DNA of 13,514 nucleotides from Caryophanales bacterium UBA4100. Lineage in GTDB: Bacteria > Bacillota > Bacilli > Paenibacillales > UBA4045. Below, piece by piece: positions 1 to 8,000 of this stretch. Position 1 is the stretch's first letter, and every line of letters starts with the position of its first letter. The stretch is from NCBI GenBank assembly GCA_002383285.1, contig DFXU01000067.1, positions 1-13,514 on the forward strand. Direction: 5' to 3'. The translations under genes were made by a program, and so were the position numbers. The notes under the pieces were generated by a model. That model worked only from the letters and a program-made list of their open reading frames with translations. It ran no database searches and was not told where the DNA came from.

Positions 1-70
1 TACAAGGGTTTGTACAAAAGGCTTTGAAAACCTTTATAAGATATGGGCTACTCGATTCCTTGTTATAATC

Positions 71-748
71 TTCCGGGAATGCAGGGTAAAACGTGTAGGA
101 AAACCACGAAGCTTCGAATTTGAACTGAAGGATCATGTAACACTAGGTGAACTTCATGGAATTATTGACATCCCACGAGGTGTGAAGGTAGCAGGATTTA
201 GGAACTACTAACTCAAAGGAATGGGCGTTCTGCTCCAAAGAGCGGTTCAGCAGCTGACGATCGATTTACTTGTCAGTCGGGGATTTACACTTATGGAGGT
301 ACCATTGAAGGTAGAGCAGGTTGTCATATGTACGGGTGATGCAGCGGTATCGGACAATATTTTCCGGGAAATAATGCAGAATGCTGAAGACATCCTAGAG
401 CTCTTGGAGCTACCCTATCGAATTATGTCAGTATGCTCGGGAGATATGTCGCAGAAGACATACAGGCAATACGATATCGAAGCATGGATGCCTAGTCGAC
501 AAGCTTATGGGGAAACGCATTCCTCATCAAGTCTTCTAGATTTCCAAGCTCGACGTGCGAACATCAGATATCGGGATGCAAGTGGCGAGCTTCAATATTG
601 CCATACTCTGAATAATACGGGCGTTGCTTCACCTCGTATACTGATTCCATTATTGGAAAATCACCAGAACGAAGACGGCTCAATTCGGATACCAGAGGCT
701 TTAAGGAAGTATATGAATGGCATGAAAACTATAAATTTGGAGGTCTAG
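71..748 (+). pseudogene. Degraded seryl-tRNA synthetase paralogue (C-terminal part)
   Basis: Remnant of a class II serine--tRNA ligase. In one reading frame, codons from about 92 give VGKPRSFEFELKDHVTLGEL, which matches the linker before the SerS catalytic core. A TAA stop at 209-211 interrupts this frame, and the same frame continues as LKGMGVLLQRAV (helix before motif 1). The later part keeps the family hallmarks ELPYRIMSVCSGDM, YDIEAWMP, DFQARRANIRYR and a motif 3 with the conserved Arg (GVASPRILIPLLENHQ). Between the motif 1 strand and LELLELPYR roughly 90-100 residues of a normal SerS are absent, including motif 2 and the TxE loop, so ATP and serine binding cannot be complete. The N-terminal coiled-coil arm would lie before the window; bases 1-70 give no recognisable SerS sequence in any frame. 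The ATG at 221 opens 175 codons, but the product would be inactive. The TLNNTGVASPR wording suggests a secondary SerS rather than the housekeeping copy; that is inference. Confidence 0.85.
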
Positions 749-751
749 AAT

Positions 752-1840
752 ATGACGAAGAGAATGTATAATTTCAATCCAGGACCAGCAGCATTGCCGA
801 TTGAAGTGCTGGAGCAAGCGCAAGAGAATTTTGTAGAGTATAAGCAGCTTGGAATATCGTTAATGGAGATGTCCCATCGGAGTAAGCAAGTTGAACAGCT
901 TAATGAGGAGACGCAGCAGCTTCTATTAGATATAGTTGGCTTGAATAATGAGTACAAGGTACTCTTCATGGGAGGCGGTGCGAGCACACAATTCGCGCTA
1001 GTTCCACTAAACTTTCTATTGCCTGATCGGACTGCGAATTATATTCTATCGGGCAATTTCTCGGAGAAAGCGTATAGTGAAGCCTGCTATGTCGGGAAAG
1101 CTCATATTGCCTCGAGCTCGAAGGAGCAGAAGTGGGTTAATGTCCCGGGCCAGCATGCTCTCGAGCTTGCTGATCATTCGGCTTATGTTCATATGACAAC
1201 GAATAACACGATTGAAGGCTCGCGATTTAATGTATTCCCAGATGTGGGGAATGTACCATTAATCGCTGATATGACCAGTGATATATTAAGCAGGCAGGTA
1301 GATTACGAGAAGTTTGCTCTGGTATATGCGGGTGCACAGAAGAATCTGGGGCCAGCGGGGATTACAACTGTCATCATTAGGGAGGAGCTTCTGGAGCATG
1401 CGCGTAAGGATATTCCAGTGATTATGAGATACGAGACCTTTGCTAAGGAGAAGTCGTTGTACAATACACCACCCGTACATTCAATCTATGTGATGAATTT
1501 GGTGTTGAAGTGGGTCGTCGAGCAAGGTGGCATAGCTGCGTTGGAGAAGAGGAACGCTGAGAAAGCGGGATTCGTATACCAGACCATTGATGCTAGCGGT
1601 GGCTTCTACAAGGGTATTGTAAATCGAGCAGACCGTTCAGATATGAATATCACGTGGAAGCTAGCGAATGACGAGCTTGAGCAACAATTCGTGAAGGAGT
1701 CTGTGCAGAATGGCTTCGTAGGCTTATCCGGACACCGGAGTGTTGGTGGACTTCGAGCTTCCGCTTATAATGCTGTACCGGTTGAGGCTTGTAAAGCTCT
1801 TGCAGACTTTATGGTCGAGTTCCAGCGTAAGAATGGATGA
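752..1840 (+). CDS. serC: Phosphoserine aminotransferase SerC
   Basis: Cytosolic PLP-dependent transaminase converting 3-phosphohydroxypyruvate and glutamate to O-phosphoserine in serine synthesis; the family also acts in the pyridoxal phosphate pathway of some bacteria. The protein has 362 residues, normal for the family. It opens with YNFNPGPAALP, has the cofactor phosphate loop GGGAS at 74-78, the HMTTNNTIEG segment at 147-156, the PLP-facing Asp in IADMTSDILS (about 173) and the Schiff-base Lys197 in YAGAQKNLGPAG. The substrate-binding HR pair is at 42-43 and the C-terminal SGHRSVGGLRASAYNA segment is present. GGAGG at 739-743, 8 bases before the ATG, lies inside the end of the degraded serS, three bases downstream of whose stop this gene starts. 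The two were therefore probably one transcription unit, and serC depends on a promoter upstream of the window or inside the remnant. No terminator is evident after it. Confidence 0.96.
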   Translation: MTKRMYNFNPGPAALPIEVLEQAQENFVEYKQLGISLMEMSHRSKQVEQLNEETQQLLLDIVGLNNEYKVLFMGGGASTQFALVPLNFLLPDRTANYILSGNFSEKAYSEACYVGKAHIASSSKEQKWVNVPGQHALELADHSAYVHMTTNNTIEGSRFNVFPDVGNVPLIADMTSDILSRQVDYEKFALVYAGAQKNLGPAGITTVIIREELLEHARKDIPVIMRYETFAKEKSLYNTPPVHSIYVMNLVLKWVVEQGGIAALEKRNAEKAGFVYQTIDASGGFYKGIVNRADRSDMNITWKLANDELEQQFVKESVQNGFVGLSGHRSVGGLRASAYNAVPVEACKALADFMVEFQRKNG

Positions 1841-1858
1841 TGTAAGCGTAATAATTTA

Positions 1859-1887
1859 TTGACAATGATTGGGATCAACCCTATTAT
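1859..1887 (+). promoter_or_regulatory. Sigma-A type promoter for the mini-ORF and argD
   Basis: TTGACA at 1859-1864 and TATTAT at 1882-1887 are separated by exactly 17 bp. The -35 is a consensus match and the -10 has one mismatch. The promoter lies 18 bp after the serC stop and 50 bp before the TTG of the mini-ORF, and its -10 box is overlapped by ArgR boxes. Confidence 0.8.
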
Positions 1888-1922
1888 TAATAAATATTCA
1901 TAATTATGAATAAATACACATA
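1885..1922 (+). promoter_or_regulatory. Tandem ArgR (ARG) boxes
   Basis: Two 18-bp sites fit the arginine repressor consensus (TGAAT, four A/T, ATTCA core). Box 1 at 1885-1902 has core TTAATAAATATTCA, one mismatch of 14. Box 2 at 1905-1922 has core TGAATAAATACACA, two mismatches. Their centres are 20 bp apart, close to the spacing used by ArgR hexamers. The inner halves together form a perfect 18-bp palindrome (TATTCATAATTATGAATA, 1894-1911). They overlap the -10 box and the expected transcription start, the classical position for repression by arginine-bound ArgR/AhrC. Binding is inferred. Confidence 0.75.
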
Positions 1923-1936
1923 ATAGGGTGAGTCCA

Positions 1937-2002
1937 TTGAAGTATATCATCTCGCTGAAACAATTAAGTCTGAATGACTTGTTGGTGAATAATCATGAGT
2001 AA
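1937..2002 (+). CDS. 21-codon leader ORF, argF-like N-terminus
   Basis: A short frame starts at TTG 1937, has AGGGTG at 1924-1929 as a ribosome binding site, and ends at TAA 2000-2002. Its TAA shares bases with the next gene in the stretch ATGAGTAA, so the two overlap by 8 nt, an arrangement typical of translational coupling. The product begins KYIISLKQLSLNDLL and ends VNNHE. The first part resembles the opening of ornithine carbamoyltransferases (ArgF), which have a K-x-L-(L/I)-SLKDLS-x-x-(D/E)-(I/L)-x-x-LL pattern. It may be the stump of an argF gene whose remainder was deleted, leaving its ArgR-controlled promoter to drive argD. It could also be a true regulatory leader peptide. The match is short, so the argF origin is a suggestion, while the frame, ribosome site and overlap are directly visible. 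Confidence 0.5.
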   Translation: MKYIISLKQLSLNDLLVNNHE

Positions 2003-3197
2003 CCAACGAACAACCTCACAATTAATTGATGCTGCTAACCAATCCTTGCTCTTCATCGCGCATCGACCTGAGATCGTTATGGAACGTGGTGAAGGGATGT
2101 ACTTATGGGACACGGAGGGGAAGAAGTATCTGGACTTTATCGGAGGATGGGCTGTAACTAGCTTAGGGCATTCTCCTCAGGCTATCCAAGATGCGCTAAG
2201 CTCGCAAGCCGCTACATTAATCAACCCAAGTCCTTCATTCTATAACATACCAATGATTGAATTAGCCGCGTTGCTAACAGAGATATCCTGCTTCGATAAA
2301 GTGTTCTTCGCCAGCAGTGGTGCGGAGGCGAATGAAGGAGCGATTAAGCTAGCGAGGAAGTACGGTTCTAAGCATCTTGGTGGTGCATATGAAATCATAA
2401 CTACGACGAACAGCTTCCACGGAAGAACTATTACTACGATGGCGGCGACAGGCAAAGCACAATGGCAGCAGTTATTTGCTCCGAACACACCTGGATTTCA
2501 TCATGTTCCCTTCAATGATATTGAGGCATGTAAATCCACGATAAATTCGAATACCTGTGCGATCATGCTAGAATTGATTCAAGGTGAGGGCGGAGTTCAT
2601 TCCGCTGAGCATGAGTATGTACATGAGCTACGCAGGATATGTAAAGAGACTGGGGTTCTGCTCATTATCGATGAGATTCAAACAGGGATTGGGAGAACTG
2701 GCAAGATGTTCGCTTACGAGCATTATGGTATTCAAGCGGATATTATGACATTAGGTAAGGGAATCGGTGGTGGATTTCCCCTCTCTGCCATGTTAACTAC
2801 TGATAGGCTCAACATCTTCGATGCAGGCGATCAAGGTGGAACATACTCGGGGCAGCCGTTAGCAATGGCGGTAGGGCTGGCGGTTGTGCGTGACATGATC
2901 TCCCGAGATCTTCCACTGAATGCGGACCATCAAGGCTGCTATATCAACCAGAGACTACATGAAATCCAATGTAAGTACCAGCTCACCAATATCAGAGGTA
3001 AAGGTTTACTCATTGCCTTCGATCTCCCTGATGCGCGAGGGTCTGAGTTAGTTGCAAGGTGCAGGGGGGAAGGGCTGCTGTTAAACTCTCCCCACTCACA
3101 GACCATCAGATTAATGCCACCACTTATTGTGAACAAGGAAGATGTAGATACCATGCTTAGCATAGTAGGTTCAGTACTAGACAGCATGTATGTCTGA
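1995..3197 (+). CDS. argD: Acetylornithine aminotransferase family protein (ArgD-like)
   Basis: Class III PLP-dependent aminotransferase, 400 residues. The family transfers the amino group between glutamate and N-acetylornithine semialdehyde in arginine synthesis; related members act on ornithine or succinylornithine. Visible hallmarks are LDFIGGWAVTSLGHSP (47-61), SSGAEANEGAIKLARK (107-122) for cofactor phosphate binding, SFHGRT (140-145) stacking on the PLP ring, the Asp226 motif LLIIDEIQTGIGRTG and the Schiff-base Lys255 in TLGKGIGGGFP. The QGGTYSGQPLA segment (280-290) fits the usual GGTFGGNPLA. The ATG lies inside the end of the 21-codon leader; GGTGA at 1984-1988 is only a modest ribosome site, so coupling to the leader is likely. 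The ArgR boxes upstream support an arginine role over a catabolic one, although no other arg gene is present. The exact substrate is not proven by sequence. Confidence 0.85.
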   Translation: MSNQRTTSQLIDAANQSLLFIAHRPEIVMERGEGMYLWDTEGKKYLDFIGGWAVTSLGHSPQAIQDALSSQAATLINPSPSFYNIPMIELAALLTEISCFDKVFFASSGAEANEGAIKLARKYGSKHLGGAYEIITTTNSFHGRTITTMAATGKAQWQQLFAPNTPGFHHVPFNDIEACKSTINSNTCAIMLELIQGEGGVHSAEHEYVHELRRICKETGVLLIIDEIQTGIGRTGKMFAYEHYGIQADIMTLGKGIGGGFPLSAMLTTDRLNIFDAGDQGGTYSGQPLAMAVGLAVVRDMISRDLPLNADHQGCYINQRLHEIQCKYQLTNIRGKGLLIAFDLPDARGSELVARCRGEGLLLNSPHSQTIRLMPPLIVNKEDVDTMLSIVGSVLDSMYV

Positions 3198-3253
3198 GAA
3201 TCGTGCAACATTCCCTGCTTAATCACGTTTGTAAGGGTGGAAGGGTGGTTATT

Positions 3254-4093
3254 ATGCATAAATATGGTGTTATTGTGATTGTAGTGCTGATGCTCGTTGT
3301 AGTAGGGTGTGCATCTAATGTTGAGAAGCCTGTAGTATCAGGTGATAATGAATCGGGTAAATTGGTGGTCGAGTCGCCCAATTTGAATTCCTTGCAGACG
3401 AGTGATGTCAAGGAAGTAAAGCTAAGTCGCTCAATAGGATTCGGAGATGTTAATGATGCGGTATTAGGAATGTTCAAGGAGCAAGCTAATATCGATATAT
3501 TCTTAGATGCCATACATAGGGCTGAGAGAATCGAAGGCAAGCTCGATATCCGAAGGCCGGACTATGATGTTATCTTGTATGCGAAGGACGAAGTATATTC
3601 GATCCATCTATGGCTGGACACCTCTATCGATGGAGGTATGTACACGTATGTATCTGACACGGGGACAGGTTATACATTAACGGAGCAGGATGCATCGGTC
3701 CTGAAGAAGCTAATCATGAATTTGCCGTACACTCCTGAGCAAGCGGAACACAATGGGGATGTTGTTAATATTCATGGTAGGTTTCTGAATGTGAATAAGT
3801 GGGATGCCTTCCTCACAAACGTACAAGGTGGAGTAAGTGACTATGTGCAGATCACTAGCTATACGATTGAAGGTGACCCGATCTTCCACAATATCAATTA
3901 TGCTAAGCCGCTCATGGAATACACCTCCGATACAACGATGGATGCATGGGGTGCTCCACATAGAGCTACCTCATTCTGTGAACGAATGGAATCTAAGACC
4001 ACAGCTGATGGTGTAGAATATGTATTAGCCGGCTGCTCAAATCCAGAAGCTGAAGGAATGTTAGTGCTTGTCATACCAGAGGATATTGATTAA
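3254..4093 (+). CDS. Lipoprotein with C-terminal DUF4362 domain
   Basis: Probable membrane-anchored surface lipoprotein of 279 residues with unknown function. The start chosen is ATG 3254, preceded by a GGAAGGGTGG purine stretch (3238-3247); an in-frame ATG at 3203 would put extra residues before the signal peptide. The N-terminus has His-Lys, a hydrophobic segment of about 13 residues and lipobox VVGC with Cys19 as the lipidation site, followed by a polar linker to about residue 55. Residues about 55-155 (from GFGDVNDAVLGMF to VLKKLI) resemble the YhfM-like region of Bacillus lipoproteins. Residues about 169-279 match DUF4362: GDVVNIHGRF, VQITSYTIEGDPIFHNINY, a paired Cys in SFCERME and LAGCSNPE. 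It lies 56 bp after argD in the same direction without a visible terminator, so it may share the transcript. The DUF4362 call is from memory of the family pattern. Confidence 0.75.
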   Translation: MHKYGVIVIVVLMLVVVGCASNVEKPVVSGDNESGKLVVESPNLNSLQTSDVKEVKLSRSIGFGDVNDAVLGMFKEQANIDIFLDAIHRAERIEGKLDIRRPDYDVILYAKDEVYSIHLWLDTSIDGGMYTYVSDTGTGYTLTEQDASVLKKLIMNLPYTPEQAEHNGDVVNIHGRFLNVNKWDAFLTNVQGGVSDYVQITSYTIEGDPIFHNINYAKPLMEYTSDTTMDAWGAPHRATSFCERMESKTTADGVEYVLAGCSNPEAEGMLVLVIPEDID

Positions 4094-4943
4094 TTATCTG
4101 TGCTCTATATGCTGTAGGAATCATCCCGTACTGTCGTTTAAACAATCGTGCAAAATAAACGGGCTCCATGCCTACATGTGCAGCAATCTGACGTATGGTC
4201 ATGGCAGGTTGCTCTTCTAGTAAACGCGAGGCGGTTTGCAGACGTATTTTGTGCAGATATTGCAAGGGTGTTAATCCAAGGGATTGCTGGAATAATCGAT
4301 TGAGCTGCTTGGATGAATAACCAACACGGGCTGATAGCTCTGCCATTGTAAGATCACGCTGCAGGTGGTCATGTAAGAATCGTGCTGCACTATCTACAAC
4401 GGAATCACGATAACGCACTAACCTAATCGCTTTTTCAGGGTTAGGTTTTTTGGTGTTATTGCTTGCAGCTTGCTTCTTCAATTCCAGACAGAAGGAGAAG
4501 AAGTACTCAGTTGAATGCCACACATCGTAATGTGGCCCCGAATAGTTCCAAATTTTCTTGAGGAGTCTATAAAGCTTTTGTGGATTGTGCAGCTGTATCT
4601 GGAACGGTGAATCCCCGAATCCCCAGCTTTCTAATAAGGTATCTTGATTATCGACGAAGGATACGAAGCCAACAAACCAAGGCTCATCACCTTGTGGTAA
4701 GTACTCATGGGGATATTCCGATGGTATATAGAGTAGCGTATGAGGTGTGAGAATGTCCCATTCGTTATGCTGTAGAGATCTGAAAGCACCCAATCCGGAG
4801 AAGGAGATGAATAGCTGCTTGGCGCTGAAGCCCTTCAAGCGTGTCATGGCTTGCTGATTCTCTGTACCGACTGTATAGACAGAGAAGGGAATATGCTCTC
4901 CCATCTGATGATAAAGGTTAGTTCTGAGCTGTAATATCTCCAC
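4071..4943 (-). CDS. AraC family transcriptional regulator (probable lacZ activator)
   Basis: Cytosolic DNA-binding regulator of about 290 residues. The N-terminal half is a cupin-like ligand-binding domain (PF02311 type, with HTLLYIPSEYPHEYLPQGDEP). The C-terminal 100 residues hold two helix-turn-helix motifs: LTMAELSARVGYSSKQLNRLFQQ and MTIRQIAAHVGMEPVYFARLFKR are the recognition regions, followed by the family ending YGMIPTAYR. GTG at 4943 is preferred as start because GAGGTGG (4955-4949) lies 5 bases before it; a GTG at 4952 in the same frame would add three residues but lacks a good ribosome site. The gene is divergent from lacZ with about 140 bp between starts, and AraC proteins beside a glycosidase normally activate it in response to the sugar. 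Its 3' end overlaps that of the convergent lipoprotein gene by 23 bp, so there is no room for a terminator between them. Confidence 0.9.
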   Translation of the reverse strand: MEILQLRTNLYHQMGEHIPFSVYTVGTENQQAMTRLKGFSAKQLFISFSGLGAFRSLQHNEWDILTPHTLLYIPSEYPHEYLPQGDEPWFVGFVSFVDNQDTLLESWGFGDSPFQIQLHNPQKLYRLLKKIWNYSGPHYDVWHSTEYFFSFCLELKKQAASNNTKKPNPEKAIRLVRYRDSVVDSAARFLHDHLQRDLTMAELSARVGYSSKQLNRLFQQSLGLTPLQYLHKIRLQTASRLLEEQPAMTIRQIAAHVGMEPVYFARLFKRQYGMIPTAYRAQIINQYPLV

Positions 4944-4959
4944 GTCATCCACCTCGTAA

Positions 4960-4991
4960 TGTCCAATATGTATGGTATGTTGTCCGATTTA
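4960..4991 (+). promoter_or_regulatory. Direct repeat, candidate AraC-type operator
   Basis: TGTCCAATATG at 4960-4970 and TGTCCGATTTA at 4981-4991 are identical at 8 of 11 positions and repeat with a period of 21 bp, two helical turns. AraC-family proteins bind direct repeats of this period upstream of or overlapping the -35 box. The second copy ends 6 bases before the expected -35 position of the lacZ promoter. The regulator gene lies next door. Confidence 0.55.
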
Positions 4992-4997
4992 GCTCCT

Positions 4998-5026
4998 ATG
5001 ATGCTTTAGTATATCACAACTATAAT
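4998..5026 (+). promoter_or_regulatory. lacZ promoter
   Basis: A perfect TATAAT at 5021-5026 has ATGATG at the 17-bp -35 position (4998-5003), which is far from TTGACA. A strong -10 without a -35 suits an activator-dependent promoter. A TATACT box on the opposite strand (5013-5008) may serve the regulator gene, making the two promoters back to back and overlapping. Transcription of lacZ would start near 5033, giving an untranslated leader of about 50 nt that includes the 14-bp palindrome AATTCCATGGAATT at 5046-5059. Confidence 0.55.
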
Positions 5027-5085
5027 GAAACATAAGGATGTATCCAATTCCATGGAATTTAATCGATTTATTTAGAGGAGTGACG

Positions 5086-8000
5086 ATGGTGATCCAAGTG
5101 AAGAAGTATTGGGAGGACCCGAATGTATTACAGGTGAATAGAGAAGCAGCAAGAGCTTACTATATTCCTTATGGTGATGTCGAATCAGCAAAGCTGAGTA
5201 AGAGAGGTAGCTCCCCGCATTATCAGACATTAAACGGCAGCTGGAAATTCAAATATGCTCCTAGCGTGAAGCAGGTTGAGGATGGATTCTATGATTTAGA
5301 AGCGGATGTAGACGGCTGGGATGACCTCATTGTACCTTCGTGCTGGCAGACGAATGGGTATGATCAGATGCAGTATACGAATGTCAACTACCCGATTCCT
5401 TGTGATCCTCCCTATGTACCGAATGAGAATCCTGCTGGTCTTTATGTGAGGGAATTTAATCTGAGGGATCAGTGGAGTACTCAGCAGCAATATGTTGTTT
5501 TTGAAGGTGTGAACGCTTGTTTCTATTTGTGGATCAATGGTGAATTTGTTGGTTACAGTCAAGGAAGCAGAGTGCCTGCTGAGTTTGATATATCGTCCTA
5601 TGTTCATAGTGGACATAATCGAGTGGCTGTCATGGTACTGAAGTGGTGTGATGGAACTTACTTAGAGGATCAGGATCTGTGGCGTTTCTCCGGTATATTC
5701 CGAGATGTATATATACTCTCGCGGGATAAGGCACATATTCGTGATGTGTTTAATAGACAGGAGCTATCTGCAGATTTCAACCATGCTAAGCTAAATGTAG
5801 AAGTGGAGACTACAGGCTCATTGGAGGTTACAGCAGAGCTTTATGATGCGAATGGCGAAGTCGTGGGTACGGAAAAATCATTGATTCATGACAGCGGTGT
5901 GCTGGTCCTAGAGGTCAATAAACCTACGCTTTGGCATGCTGAGCGACCAACTTTATATGAATTGTATATATACACCGGTAAGGAGGTCCTGCGATTCCAA
6001 GTTGGATTCAAGCGAGTAGAGATCGTAGATGGTGTATTCCTAATCAATGGACAAGCGGTTAAGCTAAAGGGTGTGAATCGGCATGATTCTCATCCTGAGC
6101 TTGGACAGACGATTCCGATTAATCATATGATCAAGGATCTCAAGCTTATGAAGCAGCACAATATAAATACAATTCGTACGTCTCATTATCCGAACGACCC
6201 TCGCTTCTTGGAGCTGTGTGATGTGTACGGCTTTTATGTCATTGATGAAGCTGATTTAGAATGTCATGGATTAAGAAATGCAGGTGTATCAGCGGATGAT
6301 GATTTCCACCAGCTTTCACGAGATCCCGCCTGGAAGGACGCCTTTCTAGATAGAGCGATTCGAATGGTGGAGCGGGATAAGAACCGTGCTTGTATCATCA
6401 TGTGGTCGTTAGGCAATGAATCCGGTTATGCGGATAATCATATCGCCATGGCAGAGTGGATTAAGCAGAGGGACAGTTCAAGACCTGTCCATTATGAAGG
6501 TGCAGCTACTCGTTATAACGGAAGCATGGATGTGGACTGCCTCGATATGGACAGTCGTATGTACGCATCTGTAGCAGAGATCGAAGGATACGCGAAGGAT
6601 GATCAACAGCATAAGCCGTTATTCCTATGCGAATACAGTCATGCAATGGGGAATGGACCTGGGGACTTGCAGGATTATTGGCATGTTATTTACCAATATC
6701 CGAAGCTGATGGGAGGCTGCGTCTGGGAGTGGGTGGACCATGGTATGAAGACGACTACTGAGCATGGTCAAGCTTACTATGCATATGGCGGCGATTTCGG
6801 TGATCAACCTAATGATGGAAACTTCTGTTTGGATGGTCTTGTTTACCCAGATCGAACGGCACATGTAGGGTTATTAGAATTGAAGAAGGTTATAGCTCCA
6901 ATCCGTGTTGAAGCTGAGGATTTACACAAAGGGATCGTAAAGCTGACAAATCTATATGACTTTATCGACTTATCTCACCTAAGGTTAATATGGAAGCTGG
7001 AGAAGGATGGTGTTATCTTACAGCAGGATGAGATCAATAAGCTGTCTGTACGCCCACACGAAACAGTGTCCTTGGTTATCCCCTATGAGCTTCCAAAAGC
7101 TTCTATTACCCAATATTATGTGACATTGACTTTTGTGCAGAAGAAAGATACGGCTTGGTCAGAGGCAGGGTACGAGGTGATCTTTGAGCAGTTTGAATTA
7201 CCTGTAGGTATAAGGTCGTTGGAAGTAATAAGCAAGGAGATTCCAACCATCGATGTTATTGAAGAGGGTCATCTGATCACGATAAGAGGATTTGATTTCT
7301 GTCACGTGTTCGACTCATTCGATGGGACCTTCTCTAGGATAACCAAGCATGGTGTTCAACTGATTCAAGGGAAGCCGAAATTTAATATCTGGAGAGCACC
7401 AACAGACAATGATAGGAATATTAAACGCGCATGGCAGAGGTTTGGCTTCGATCGTGCAACCATGCATGTATATGATACACAGATTACACAGAAGCGTGTA
7501 GACACTGTCTCGATTACGGTTCGTTATTCATTAGGGGGGTATATCAATTACCCTATTCTACATGGAGCCGCGGTATGGACGGTGGATGGTTATGGAGAAA
7601 TCACACTAGCTGTAGATGTTAAAGTTCGTGAGGAGGTTGAGCATTTACCTCGATTCGGACTGCAGTTTGCTATGCCGAGAGGTACAGAAGAGGTAGAATA
7701 CTTCGGATATGGTCCTCATGAAAGTTATATCGATAAGTGCCGCAGTGCTCGTAAAGGTAAATATCTAATGACTGTGGATCATCTATTCGAGAATTACTTG
7801 ATGCCACAAGAGAATGGGTCCCGTTACGACACGGATTGGGTTATCATATCGAACGAGCAAGGCATGGGACTTAAGCTGACGAGTGATAGTGAGCACTTCT
7901 CATTCAATGCAGCGCATTATACACCAGAGGATTTGGATGCTGCTGGTCATCCTCATGAGCTAGTACGGAGAGTAGAAACGATTGTGAATGCCGACTATAA

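Noticed and set aside
1..70. A possible N-terminal SerS arm at the window start
   Set aside because: None of the three frames gives recognisable SerS sequence, and two of them hold stops, so the remnant is annotated only from where similarity appears.
2240..2488. Minus-strand frames inside argD, lacZ, speD and the lipoprotein gene
   Set aside because: All are antisense to well supported genes, have no ribosome sites and show no family motifs.
5038..5085. A 16-residue N-terminal extension of LacZ from the upstream ATG
   Set aside because: The upstream ATG lies at the predicted transcription start and has no ribosome site, while ATG 5086 has AGAGGAG at the right distance and gives the normal LacZ start.
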